NCBI RefSeq assembly: GCF_023093535.1
Contig: NZ_CP095757.1
Location: 3,286,001-3,350,000 of the forward strand
Reading direction: 5' to 3'
Length of the DNA stretch: 64,000 bases
Source: Halovivax limisalsi
GTDB taxonomy: Archaea; Halobacteriota; Halobacteria; Halobacteriales; Natrialbaceae
The notes beneath the pieces were generated by a model that was not told the DNA's origin, made no database searches, and saw only the letters and a list, made by a program, of their open reading frames with translations. Position numbers and translations under genes: made by a program. This document shows, piece after piece, positions 49,908 through 59,219 of this stretch (within the stretch, counting starts at the first letter, position 1; the number at the start of each line of letters is the position of its first letter).

Positions 49908-50337
49908 GCTGACAACGATTTGGGTGATCTCCCCCGTCACGGTTCCAACTGCTACGACGCTCCCACCGGCTGCCAACGGGCTTTGGTTTACAACCTGCGT
50001 TGTCTGATCCGGGATTGCTATCCGCTGTGGCAGCACGCCGCCCGAGGACCTCCGAGTGCAGGCCCGGCTTTTACGAGACCGTCAGCCGAGACGAGCCGTA
50101 CGACGGCCCACGAGAGCCCCTCGACACCCGGCTCGACGAGTACACCCGAGGCTCTGCTCGCCAGGGGCCAAACGAGGGAAACCGATCGAGCCAAATTTAC
50201 CATTGAGTCGCGCGAATCGATCGCAGTTATCCCGTATTCACCATCAGTCCAACCCAATATGGACAGTATCTGAAGGCCCTGTCATCAGTAAATCAAAGTA
50301 TTTATGCACGCATGAAAGTAGTATCCCGTAACGAAAC
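49908..50337. other. Intergenic region, possible gene remnant
   Basis: No intact gene in 430 bases. The frame from about 50060 reads GFYETVSRDEPYDGPREPLD then TRLDEYTRG, which looks protein-like and ends abruptly, so this may be the decayed end of a former gene. The last 60 bases (AATCAAAGTATTTATGCACG at 50291-50310) are AT-rich, contain a TATA-like TATTTATG, and probably serve as promoter for the following genes. Confidence 0.4.
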
Positions 50338-50466
50338 ATGTGTGACAAAGAGAACGACGGCCGGCGGCTTCCGGTCGATCGAGGGGGCCACGGGCGAACT
50401 GCGTTCAGATCGAATCCCGCAGCCGGGGGCGAAGGATGTCGTCGCCAGGGCGACGGGCGACGATGA
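50338..50466 (+). CDS. 42-residue leader protein upstream of membrane protein
   Basis: ATG 50338 lies about 35-40 bases after the TATA-like TATTTATG, and the TGA overlaps the ATG of the next gene (ATGA at 50463). The product, MCDKENDGRRLPVDRGGHGR onward, is basic and glycine/arginine-rich, with two cysteines, and matches nothing I know. The coupling is the only evidence; it could be merely a translated leader. Confidence 0.4.
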   Translation: MCDKENDGRRLPVDRGGHGRTAFRSNPAAGGEGCRRQGDGRR

Positions 50467-51629
50467 GTGGAATGGGGCGGCTCGGGGGCGCCGTTCGCAA
50501 GCCGATTCGGGCGGTGGTGCGACCGATCGCCCCGGTCATCGTGGTCGGAGTCGTCGTGGCGCTGCTGGCGGTGGGAATCGGCATGGTAACGGACTGGGTG
50601 GAGCTGGTGCCGTCGACTACCATCCCGGTCGTCGAGTACCCACTCTCATCGACCACGGTGCTCTTTCTGATCGGGTTCGTCGTCGGGCTCGTCATCGGCA
50701 CGATTGGGTTGTTGTATCGACGACACCGGACGGCGATTGCTGCCCGCTGGCGAGGCTACTCGACATGGGTCAAGTCGATGGTCGTCGGCCTCGTTTCGGC
50801 CCTCCTCGTGGCGGCGGATTTCACGATCGGCGTCGCGCTCGGTCGCGTTCCGGTGACGTCGCTGGTACTGGCCATCCTGCTCACCTGGCCGATCGTCGTC
50901 GGGCTGGTGCTTCTCTGGTACCGCCGCAGTCCACGGTCAGAGGGCCTCGGGGAGTCGGTTCGGACCGCGTACGTTCTCACCCGCGGACTCGAGCCGCGGA
51001 CGCTGGCGGCGATCGTCAGTATCCTCACAGCGGTCGCAGTGGGACTGCTCGTCACGGAACTCGCTGACTGGTGGCTCGGAGGCGTCACGCGTTGGGTCCC
51101 CCTCGTGATCGCCAGTCTGACCTGGGTCGTGGTGACGCTGCTTGCCTACAACCGGTACGAGGGAGCACTGGCGGAACGAACGGATCTCACGATCGAATCG
51201 CTCCAGCCGTCGACCGAGCGGGAGACGACCGAACTCACCGTGGCGAACACGGCCGGACGGACGGTCGACCTCTCTTCGGCGCTGATTCGCGATACGGATT
51301 TGAACCTGTACCGGCCGGAGCTGGATGCGACGCTCAAGCCGGGCCAGCGCGCGACGTTCGAAATTACGGACGCGTTCGCACTCCCGCCGAATCACGACGC
51401 GATCGAACTGCCGCTCGGATACGATCTCAAACGCGGTGCCGAAACGCCCGCGATTTTCACGACCGATAGCGTCGTCCACCACCTCCAGTGGACGGACGAG
51501 GCGTCGGCGGTCATCGATCGTGATAGTACCACGCATCTCGCCGAGGATGTCGGCGGAGCAACCGGCGGCTCGAAGACGAGCACCGATCGAACCGCACCGG
51601 GCGGCGGTGACCCCGTCCGCCAGGACTAA
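50463..51629 (+). CDS. Polytopic membrane protein in the eCIS cluster
   Basis: A 388-residue protein with about eight hydrophobic segments (for example VIVVGVVVALLAVGIGMV, LFLIGFVVGLVIGTIGLLY, MVVGLVSALLVAADFTIGVALG, LVLAILLTWPIVVGLVLLW, LAAIVSILTAVAVGLLV and WVPLVIASLTWVVVTLLAY), followed by a soluble C-terminal beta-sandwich-like domain (about 235-345, ETTELTVANTAGRTVDLSSA onward) and an acidic tail. No transporter motif is seen. Typical eCIS lack a dedicated membrane protein, so this might anchor the particle or assist its release. Confidence 0.7.
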   Translation: MSGMGRLGGAVRKPIRAVVRPIAPVIVVGVVVALLAVGIGMVTDWVELVPSTTIPVVEYPLSSTTVLFLIGFVVGLVIGTIGLLYRRHRTAIAARWRGYSTWVKSMVVGLVSALLVAADFTIGVALGRVPVTSLVLAILLTWPIVVGLVLLWYRRSPRSEGLGESVRTAYVLTRGLEPRTLAAIVSILTAVAVGLLVTELADWWLGGVTRWVPLVIASLTWVVVTLLAYNRYEGALAERTDLTIESLQPSTERETTELTVANTAGRTVDLSSALIRDTDLNLYRPELDATLKPGQRATFEITDAFALPPNHDAIELPLGYDLKRGAETPAIFTTDSVVHHLQWTDEASAVIDRDSTTHLAEDVGGATGGSKTSTDRTAPGGGDPVRQD

Positions 51630-51656
51630 TCCCCGAACGCGAACGCCCAACCATCC

Positions 51657-54600
51657 ATGCGACACCGCGATCCGCCAGTCGACGACGGGGACGAACCGAG
51701 TGAGTCAGTCATCCGAGATATCTCGATTGGATCGAGCTGGGGCCGGACCGATCGACAGGTGACCGATTTCAGCGACACCGAGTCCGACAGTGAGGAAGGA
51801 CCGACTGCACGGCACGATACACCAGGAGTCGGCCGCCGGAGTCGATCGATAGCGAGTTTCGACCCATTGAGCCGTCGATTGGCCCAGCGGATACTCACGC
51901 GACGGGCCGGCGTCTCACTGGCCGTTCGGAGGGAGCGGACCGGCTCGACGCCGACAGCGGAGGGTGAGGCGCCACCAACCGTCGAAGAAACAGCGGCCGC
52001 CCCGCTGGGCGCACAGTTGGACCTACTATCAGGGTGGGGGCCAACCGATGGACCCGCGACGCCGGCGTCGACCGACGGCATCATTTCGTCGACTCGTGTC
52101 CGGTCCGGCGCACCCGATTCGGGTTCGACTGTCCCACCTGCGGGCAGCTCCGGGCCAGCGATGACCGGACGATCGGACTCGTTCGGAGGAGACGGCGCCG
52201 GTTCGAGTGCGTCGTCGAACGCACGGCATACTGATCCGCATGTTGCCACCGGTGAGAACGCACAGACGCCGACCGATCTCGGCGGGGCAGAATACAAGCG
52301 GGAAACGGGACGCGAACCCGGGACTGCACCCGAACTTGTCCCGAAGGTCGGGCCGGATGGTGATGGCTCGTCTGCAGCGCGCGACTCCCCCGGCGCCGAC
52401 GCAGTAGGGCCAGTGAAACGTGTGTCGAACTGGGCGTCGGATAGAGTAGAACATGCGAGAGGGGTGCCGGACCGGACGACAGAGGCGATTCGGAACACGA
52501 AAACGGATTCCAATCGGCGAACGACGGCGGTGCGATCGAGAGTAGTCGATACGCGGGTCGACGGAGACACTTCAGCGAGAAATCGCACCAGCGAACCGGT
52601 ATCACCCGTTGACCGGCAGCGGTCGACGGACGCGACGCCTCGCGCCAGCAGGAACGGGTCCGGAACGACGCCGAGCGTCGATGGGTCGGTGCGCGAAACG
52701 GAGGACGGCCGACGAATCGATGCGTCGATGGAGACGCCACAGACGCCCGGACCAGACCTCGGAGCGGTGATCGACCAGGGTCACGAGGGGCGCCGAGAAG
52801 GTATGCGGAGACTCGGCGGGGCCGGGTTCGTGCGACGCCACTATCGCACCCGGCGGTTAGAAACCAACGTCACGCAGCGGATGCAAACGTCGACCGCAGG
52901 CGTCGATGCGGACCGCAACGCGACGTTCGATCGCGGGCCGATCGACGGCCCCGTCGAACGAGACCGACGATCCGACGCGGCCCGGTCGACGGTACCGGCC
53001 GACGGTTTCGGAGGCCCGTCCATGAACGTGAGAGAGCGGGATCCCACGACTCGTTCAGCAGGCGCCAGGAGAGCCCCATCGAGCGCCGGCCCTGGCGGTC
53101 AGGGGGAACGACCGGCAGTCGGGCCACGACCCGCGGCCGCACTGGAGACGGGGTGGGGCGAGACGGAGAACGACAACAGTAGCGTGAATTCGACCGCCGA
53201 ACCGTCGGCGCTACCGACACGCGGCAATGCTACTCCCGCGGGTCGGTCTCCGTCGGGGACACACGCAGTTCCCCAGAGCGGTCTGGCCGAAACTAGCATG
53301 GATACCCCCGTGAAGACACACGGTGAGGACCGATGGCTGGGTGCGGACCAGACAGGGCGGAGGAAACCCGATGGATCTGACGCGGTCACTGGAACGTGGC
53401 CTACCGTTCAGGGCCTTCGCGGATCTGGAGCCCACGAGACCACCACTACAGTCCCCCGCTCCGAGCGCGACACTCCCTCGTCCGTCGAAACCGCGTCGAG
53501 CGGACCCGACAGCACGCGGCGTGGACGCGCCACCGACGACGCAGCAGGCCCGGGCCCATCGCCGTCTGGGAGCGGAATTGAGCGGCGAAGAGGGCCGATC
53601 GCACACCTCTCGGGAGTTCGGCAAGACACAGAGGCCGGACGGTCACAGTTGCGGCCGAATTCGGGTCACGGGATGCGAAGTAGCGTCCGCGTTGCACCCG
53701 GCCGTGGGGACGGACCGCCTCAGCGGGTCGAGCGGACGCGACGTCGAAGCAGTTCCGAACCGGGGATGGACTCCGGCGACGGCGAGAATACACGCCCGGC
53801 CAGATTCAGTAGTCTCGAGACACCGACGACGCAGGATTCGGCGGCGGGTCTGACCGACGACGTAACCGGGGTCGGAGCACTATCGGGCTTCGATGTCGCG
53901 GACGAACGCCGTCCCGTCGATGGCCAGTTGACCCCGGCGCTACCGTCCGGAACGGCTCCGACCGACTCCCGTCCGGGGGCGACAGTCGGGGGAAGCCAAC
54001 AAAGCAGTCGGCTCGGTACTCGAAGCGGCGTCGACGCCCACCGGGTCGAAGGGGAGCGGTCTGGTTCACGTTCGGCGAACGACTCAGCGGGCGAGGTTTC
54101 GGTGTCCGAATCACAGGCTCTCCGCTCGAGAAACGCATCACGGAGCCACGGACCAGAAGGCGACCGCTCGCCCGGATGGGCCGGCGTTCGAACGGCGACA
54201 CCAGCCGAACGGACGCCGATGGATGCCGGACCCGACCGGGTGGTCGAAGAGACGGCTGTGACGACTCACAGCAATGCGAACCGCCGGCGATCGATCGCGC
54301 GTCTCGCACAGTCCGGCACGACGGGGCAGGCTACAACGACAGCTTCCGGCCCAGGAGACGTCGAAACTGGACGATTCCCACGACCGCCCAGAGAGGCGGC
54401 GCGAAGCGAAAAGAACGTGCGAACTGAAGTGATGCGTACCCGGACAGAGTCTCCACCCGCCGACGATTCGAACCGGTTCGCTCGGCCGCCACGGCAACCG
54501 TCGTCCGCGCACCCGGATACGCCAGCCGCCCACCGCGTTCGGATCGCGAATCGATCGAGGAAGACGAAACCCGATGAAACAGGACGTGTCACGCATGCCG

Positions 54601-56627
54601 AACCGAACGGGCAACCGGGTGGTGAAGGCGCATCCGGAATCAACGCTCACACCGGTGGAGAACGTCCGTTCACCGGTGATGCAAGGACGGATATCAGTAG
54701 CGCCACGACGGACAAGAGCCGTGGGAGACTCGGTCGGGATCGTTCCTCGGCTCAGTGGAGTGAGAGGGGAGCGTCGAGTGAGCGTGAGACTCCGATCGGC
54801 TTGCGGGACGGGGTGGGGACCACCACCGATCTGGGAGGGGTCCGTGTGGACGAACGCCTGTCCGGGAGCACCGAAGCGTCCCGAGCGGGTCCGGTTAGCG
54901 TGACGGCGGAGAGCGACTCGCCTGAAAGGGATGGCTCGGTCGCCGAGTCGTGGGACCGTGGTGGCTCGGTTGCCGAATCGCCGGTGGGGCGCTCTGCCGG
55001 GGACGGTCCCGGGCGCGCTGGGAAGCGCCGCAGGGACCCGGTTACATCGACGCGGCAATCGAGGCCCGCAGGGGACGGAGTCCGAGCAAGGAGCGTTCCC
55101 CCGACTCTCCTCGATCGAGACCGGGACGAAACGGCGACGTTCAGTGACGGAGCGGTCCGGTCGGGCACCACCCCATCGACCGACCCAATCAGGGGCGGCG
55201 GTCGCCTCGGCAATCTGCCGTCGCCACCGGATAGCACGGCCCCTCGTGACACCGGAGGTTCACGGCCACCGAACCGACCTGACGCTTCGGGGCCGGGACG
55301 GATCACCCGACGAGGGGACGCCGACCGACGGACGAAAGCGTCGACCGACGATTCCACTCGACGAATCGGCCACCGATCCGGATCGCCGACCGACAGGTTC
55401 CGACCGACGGGACAGTCCGTGTCAGCCGGGAATGAAGAGACAACCCAGATCGAGGCTGCGGCGAGTAGACAGGAAACGGAAACCCCTGGAGCGGACGGGA
55501 GTGAATCTACGGGCCCGGCGACGGTGACCAGAGCGAGGAGTGAACCGATGGCACCGACCCCGCAATCGAACCGGTCGATGGGGCGGAGTCCGAGTTCGAT
55601 GATTCGACCCATCGCCGTGACGACCCGATCGAGGGACACGAACGCCCCACGCCGTCCCACGCCACGACGCACCGGTCCCTCGGCGTCGCCCAGTCGCGAA
55701 GACGAAAGCGACAAATCCAGTCCGCATTCCCCGATGGTGACCAGGGATCGACGGGTCCGGACGGGTGGATCGAATGCAACAGCTACTCACGGCGGCGAGG
55801 CAGGCCAAGCGGGCTCATCGAGATCGGGAGCGCCGGCCCAAGCGAGCGATACCGACCGACCGAGGGTGCGGTTGGCCGCGGCGGTCGCCTCCCGCAGTTC
55901 CGTGGCCCGGACGGCGGGTGTCGAACCGGGTCAGGCGGACCAGGTGTCCGACACCGGCCACGAGCCGCCGAACACCGCAGCGAAGACGGAGACTGCGGAC
56001 ACGTCGCCCGGTGAATCGCCCTCTCGTACGACGTCGAAAATGGTTAGATATAACACAATCGGGCGTGATGAGAACGGTACGACGACGAACACCGATCGAT
56101 CGCCCGCGATGGTGTACCGGACCCCGGATTCCGCCAGTCGCTCCGTCAAGACGGACGAATCGGAGACCCCGCAATCGGCCGGCCCCGATCGGGACCGTGG
56201 CAGCCCGGCACGATCGCATGCGCGTGACGGAACGATCGATCCGGATCGCGACCGGGCGCACGGGCCGGGGGCGTCGGCTGAAACAGCGATCGACCCAACG
56301 GTTCGTCGGGAACGGCGACTGCACGAAGTGCGAGGCGGGGACGATCGCGGTGATGGGGCCGCCGATCGATCATCGGTCGGACGCCAGTCGGTCGACGGAA
56401 CGTCGATCGATCGACCGCGGTCGCCACGCGCCACGGAGCCGGATGCAGAACGCCAATCGGCTCGCTCCGAGAGGGACGCACGGCAACCCGACAGGGGTCG
56501 TCGTGATGTGGGGATCGCGGACGACGGGTTCCACTACGAGGCGGACGTCGATCGCGTGGTCGAACGGCTCTATCGAAAGCTCGAACGAAAACGGCGCATC
56601 GAGCGCGAACGGAGGGGTAAACGATGA
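51657..56627 (+). CDS. Giant disordered eCIS-locus protein (1656 residues)
   Basis: A single uninterrupted frame of 4971 bases. The product is free of cysteine and built almost entirely from R, D, G, S, T, P, E and A, with no predicted membrane segment and only scattered short amphipathic patches (SFDPLSRRLAQRILTRR, FVRRHYRTRRL, RRSIARLAQSG, RVRLAAAVASRSS; RFPRPPR and RFARPPR recur). Only the end is clearly structured: DGFHYEADVDRVVERLYRKL then ERKRRIERERRGKR, a charged helix of the kind I associate with short eCIS proteins encoded just before the LysM baseplate gene. The stop overlaps the LysM ATG (ATGA). It is probably a structural or length-determining component with a huge haloarchaeal extension; the function is unproven. 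Confidence 0.75.
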   Translation: MRHRDPPVDDGDEPSESVIRDISIGSSWGRTDRQVTDFSDTESDSEEGPTARHDTPGVGRRSRSIASFDPLSRRLAQRILTRRAGVSLAVRRERTGSTPTAEGEAPPTVEETAAAPLGAQLDLLSGWGPTDGPATPASTDGIISSTRVRSGAPDSGSTVPPAGSSGPAMTGRSDSFGGDGAGSSASSNARHTDPHVATGENAQTPTDLGGAEYKRETGREPGTAPELVPKVGPDGDGSSAARDSPGADAVGPVKRVSNWASDRVEHARGVPDRTTEAIRNTKTDSNRRTTAVRSRVVDTRVDGDTSARNRTSEPVSPVDRQRSTDATPRASRNGSGTTPSVDGSVRETEDGRRIDASMETPQTPGPDLGAVIDQGHEGRREGMRRLGGAGFVRRHYRTRRLETNVTQRMQTSTAGVDADRNATFDRGPIDGPVERDRRSDAARSTVPADGFGGPSMNVRERDPTTRSAGARRAPSSAGPGGQGERPAVGPRPAAALETGWGETENDNSSVNSTAEPSALPTRGNATPAGRSPSGTHAVPQSGLAETSMDTPVKTHGEDRWLGADQTGRRKPDGSDAVTGTWPTVQGLRGSGAHETTTTVPRSERDTPSSVETASSGPDSTRRGRATDDAAGPGPSPSGSGIERRRGPIAHLSGVRQDTEAGRSQLRPNSGHGMRSSVRVAPGRGDGPPQRVERTRRRSSSEPGMDSGDGENTRPARFSSLETPTTQDSAAGLTDDVTGVGALSGFDVADERRPVDGQLTPALPSGTAPTDSRPGATVGGSQQSSRLGTRSGVDAHRVEGERSGSRSANDSAGEVSVSESQALRSRNASRSHGPEGDRSPGWAGVRTATPAERTPMDAGPDRVVEETAVTTHSNANRRRSIARLAQSGTTGQATTTASGPGDVETGRFPRPPREAARSEKNVRTEVMRTRTESPPADDSNRFARPPRQPSSAHPDTPAAHRVRIANRSRKTKPDETGRVTHAEPNGQPGGEGASGINAHTGGERPFTGDARTDISSATTDKSRGRLGRDRSSAQWSERGASSERETPIGLRDGVGTTTDLGGVRVDERLSGSTEASRAGPVSVTAESDSPERDGSVAESWDRGGSVAESPVGRSAGDGPGRAGKRRRDPVTSTRQSRPAGDGVRARSVPPTLLDRDRDETATFSDGAVRSGTTPSTDPIRGGGRLGNLPSPPDSTAPRDTGGSRPPNRPDASGPGRITRRGDADRRTKASTDDSTRRIGHRSGSPTDRFRPTGQSVSAGNEETTQIEAAASRQETETPGADGSESTGPATVTRARSEPMAPTPQSNRSMGRSPSSMIRPIAVTTRSRDTNAPRRPTPRRTGPSASPSREDESDKSSPHSPMVTRDRRVRTGGSNATATHGGEAGQAGSSRSGAPAQASDTDRPRVRLAAAVASRSSVARTAGVEPGQADQVSDTGHEPPNTAAKTETADTSPGESPSRTTSKMVRYNTIGRDENGTTTNTDRSPAMVYRTPDSASRSVKTDESETPQSAGPDRDRGSPARSHARDGTIDPDRDRAHGPGASAETAIDPTVRRERRLHEVRGGDDRGDGAADRSSVGRQSVDGTSIDRPRSPRATEPDAERQSARSERDARQPDRGRRDVGIADDGFHYEADVDRVVERLYRKLERKRRIERERRGKR

Positions 56628-57295
56628 CAACAGGCGGGAAATTAGAAAAGGCCCAGATCAGCATCCTGAACGGGAAGGCACAGGGGGAGACGATCGAGTG
56701 TAAGTTCAATCCGAACTCGTATACACTCGAAAAGAGTGTGAACTACGGCGAGTTGAAGGCGACGGGATCGGGCGCATCGATCATGCAGTTCGTCGACGGC
56801 AACGCGGAGACGCTGTCGATGGAGCTGTTCTTCGATACGACCGATAAGATGGGGTCGGAGAACGCGTCGAACGAACAACTGGACGTTCGAACGCAGTATA
56901 CCGACTACATCGACCTGCTGCTGTCGGTCGACGGTGAACTCCACGCACCGCCGGTCTGTCGATTCGTCTGGGGCGACGGAATCGACTTCACCGCGCTGGT
57001 CGAGCGTGCGAACAAGCAGTTCACCAAGTTCCTCCCGAGTGGGATTCCCATTCGGGCCCGGGTCTCCATCGTGTTTACGGAGTTCAAGACGGCCGACTAC
57101 CACAAATCGGAGGTGTCACCCGAGTCGACCGACAAGACGAAAGTCTGGACGGTGAACGAAGGCGATACGCTCTGGTTGATCGCGAGTGAAGAGTACAGTG
57201 ACGCATCCCACTGGCGAACGATCGCCTCGCACAACGACATCGAGAACCCGCGAGCGATCGAGCCGGGCACTCGCCTCGAACTTCCGCCGCTGTAA
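56624..57295 (+). CDS. LysM-type eCIS baseplate protein (Afp7-like)
   Basis: A 223-residue protein. The N-terminal domain (KAQISILNGKAQGETIECKFNPNSY, shortened here; MELFFDTTD; FTALVERANKQFTKFLPSG) is the gp53-like baseplate fold of Afp7/Pvc7 proteins. The C-terminus is a LysM module (VNEGDTLWLIASEEYSD ... ASHNDIENPRAIEPGTRLEL). In phages and eCIS it links the baseplate to the tube-spike complex. It starts inside the stop codon of the giant gene. Confidence 0.9.
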   Translation: MTTGGKLEKAQISILNGKAQGETIECKFNPNSYTLEKSVNYGELKATGSGASIMQFVDGNAETLSMELFFDTTDKMGSENASNEQLDVRTQYTDYIDLLLSVDGELHAPPVCRFVWGDGIDFTALVERANKQFTKFLPSGIPIRARVSIVFTEFKTADYHKSEVSPESTDKTKVWTVNEGDTLWLIASEEYSDASHWRTIASHNDIENPRAIEPGTRLELPPL

Positions 57296-57297
57296 CG

Positions 57298-57417
57298 ATG
57301 AGCGGAGCATCCGAGACGAGCGAGTGGCTGTGCGGTGATGGGGTAGCGAATTCGGGCGGAGTGAGAACGCAGAACGGTCGTACCCGGGGTCGACTGAATA
57401 GGAAGGTAAGCCGATGA
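57298..57417 (+). CDS. 39-residue hypothetical protein between LysM and hub genes
   Basis: ATG two bases after the LysM gene stop; its TGA overlaps the hub gene ATG (ATGA at 57414). The sequence MSGASETSEWLCGDGVANSG then a basic tail RTRGRLNRKVSR has no recognisable family. The two-sided tight packing supports it weakly. It may only serve to couple translation. Confidence 0.4.
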   Translation: MSGASETSEWLCGDGVANSGGVRTQNGRTRGRLNRKVSR

Positions 57418-58436
57418 GCCAGATCGACAATCACCCGCGATACTCGCCACGGTTCCGCGTCTCGGTGGGCGGCGAGACCTTTCAGGAGCCGGGTGGCCGA
57501 ATCGCCGACCTGGTGGTCGAAACGTCCTACGAGGGCGCCGACCGGTTCTCGTTTACGTTGAATTATCCGTTCGACGAGGAACTCGACAAATTCGCCGGCC
57601 TGTCGTGGGACGATTTCGAGATCGGAACCGACGTCGATATTTCGATGGGGTACGGTGCCGACGGGGAGCTAACCGAGTTGCTGACCGGGAAGATCCACTC
57701 GATCACCGGGGAGTTCACCGTCGATCGGGGCCCGTCGACCCAGATCACCGGATACGGGTTGCTGAGAGAGATGATGCAGGGGACCCGCTCCGATTCCTGG
57801 AGCGAGACGACGATCGGCGATGCCGTTAAAGATGTGCTCGGACGCTACTCGTTCGCGACGGTCGAGATCGACGGTGCCGACGTCAAACGCGAGAAGTTGA
57901 TTCAAAACGGCTGTAGTGACTACCGGTTCGTCGACGACCTGGCGAGTACCTACGGCTTCGAGTTTTTCGCCGAGCGAGATACCGTCAAGTTCGTCCCGCG
58001 CTCGTCTGCGGTCACCGAAACCCCGGTGACGGAACTGTGGTATGGGGAAGAACTTCACGACTTCTTCGGCGAGGTGATCCAGCAGCGAGAGACCCAAGAG
58101 GTGGAGGTCCGATCGTGGGACGTCGACAACAAATCGGAGATCGTTGCGACCGCGGGCGGTTCGGACGCGAAACACAAGGAGGTATTCAGAGTGCCAGCAC
58201 TGTCACGCGACGAGGCCGAACAGATCGCAGAGACCAAACTGAACCACTACTCGGAGGCCCTCGTGCAGGCCCACGGCGAAGCCGATGGGATCCCGGAGAT
58301 CCGTGCCGGGCAGACGATCGAGTTGGCGGAACTCGGTGAGAAGTTCTCCGGGACGTATCACGTCACCAAAGCCGTCCATCGGATGGGAGAGATGGGCTAT
58401 CGCACGACGTTCGAAGCGACGGAGGTGGCCGCATGA
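57414..58436 (+). CDS. eCIS hub protein (phage gpD / gp27-like)
   Basis: A 340-residue late-control-D-type protein. YSPRFRVSVGGETFQEPGG and FEIGTDVDISMGYGADG are typical of the gpD/VgrG N-terminal barrels, with IHSITGEFTVDRGPSTQITGYG, LIQNGCSDYRFVDDLASTYGFEF and a C-terminal IRAGQTIELAELGEKFSGTY segment. It forms the trimeric hub on which the spike sits. In Afp8/Pvc8 hub and spike are one polypeptide; here they are two overlapping genes. Confidence 0.92.
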   Translation: MSQIDNHPRYSPRFRVSVGGETFQEPGGRIADLVVETSYEGADRFSFTLNYPFDEELDKFAGLSWDDFEIGTDVDISMGYGADGELTELLTGKIHSITGEFTVDRGPSTQITGYGLLREMMQGTRSDSWSETTIGDAVKDVLGRYSFATVEIDGADVKREKLIQNGCSDYRFVDDLASTYGFEFFAERDTVKFVPRSSAVTETPVTELWYGEELHDFFGEVIQQRETQEVEVRSWDVDNKSEIVATAGGSDAKHKEVFRVPALSRDEAEQIAETKLNHYSEALVQAHGEADGIPEIRAGQTIELAELGEKFSGTYHVTKAVHRMGEMGYRTTFEATEVAA

Positions 58437-59164
58437 GTCGTCCGGGCGTCTTCGACGGTGAAACTCCTGACGGGGGGATGCAGGGCGTCGTCGTCGGCAT
58501 CGTCACGGATAACGAGGATCCGAAGGACCTCGGCCGCGTGAAGCTCCGGTTCCCCTGGCGGGACGCCGACGACGAGAGTTACTGGGCCCGTCTGGCCGTT
58601 CCCATGGCCGGCACGGAGTACGGGACGTATTTCCTCCCCGAAGTCGACGACGAAGTGCTCGTCGCGTTCGAAAACGGAGATATTCACAATCCATACGTCG
58701 TTGGCGCACTCTGGAACGGGACACAGCGGCCGCCACAGAAAAACGACGGCGCGAACGATACTCGCGAAATTAAATCGCGCAGCGGCCACCGCCTGGCGTT
58801 CGACGACGCGGACGACGGGACCGTCACAATCGAGACCAGCGCCGGTCACGAGATTCACATCGACGACGGCAAGGACACGATAACCCTCCGGGACAAGAGT
58901 GGCTCGAACGAGATCTGTCTCGACGGGGCGTCGGATAGCATCTCGGTCGAGGCTGCTGGCGACCTGGATCTGTCGGCGAAGAACATCACACTCGAGGCCG
59001 ACAAATCGGTGACGATCGACGCCGGAACCAGCGTCGACGTGTCGAGTCGCAACGCGGTCGACCTCAGCGCCAAGGGGCAGCTCTCGGTCGGTTCGAACGG
59101 GGTGATGAAACTGAACGCGACGGGGCCGCTGTCGGTCAAGGGGGCGATTATTCGACTCAACTGA
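58433..59164 (+). CDS. eCIS spike protein (gpV / gp5 OB-fold and beta-helix)
   Basis: A 243-residue protein. It has an OB-fold (GVVVGIVTDNEDPKDLGRVK, LRFPWRDADDESYWARL, VDDEVLVAFENGDI and PYVVGALWNG) followed by a needle-like beta-helix with repeating short strands (EIHIDDGKDTITLRDKSG, ISVEAAGDLDLSAKNITLEA, VTIDAGTSVDVSSRNAVDLS). It is the central membrane-piercing spike of the injection system. It overlaps the hub gene by 4 bases. Confidence 0.93.
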   Translation: MSRPGVFDGETPDGGMQGVVVGIVTDNEDPKDLGRVKLRFPWRDADDESYWARLAVPMAGTEYGTYFLPEVDDEVLVAFENGDIHNPYVVGALWNGTQRPPQKNDGANDTREIKSRSGHRLAFDDADDGTVTIETSAGHEIHIDDGKDTITLRDKSGSNEICLDGASDSISVEAAGDLDLSAKNITLEADKSVTIDAGTSVDVSSRNAVDLSAKGQLSVGSNGVMKLNATGPLSVKGAIIRLN

Positions 59165-59219
59165 ATCGGACGGACACAGGTAGAAACATATATTCATCTT
59201 TGGATACAGATAATACTAT

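Noticed and set aside
53323-53853. A 176-codon frame inside the giant gene
   Set aside because: It overlaps the 1656-codon frame, which is open throughout and coupled to its neighbour; the shorter frame has an Arg/Pro-rich shadow composition.
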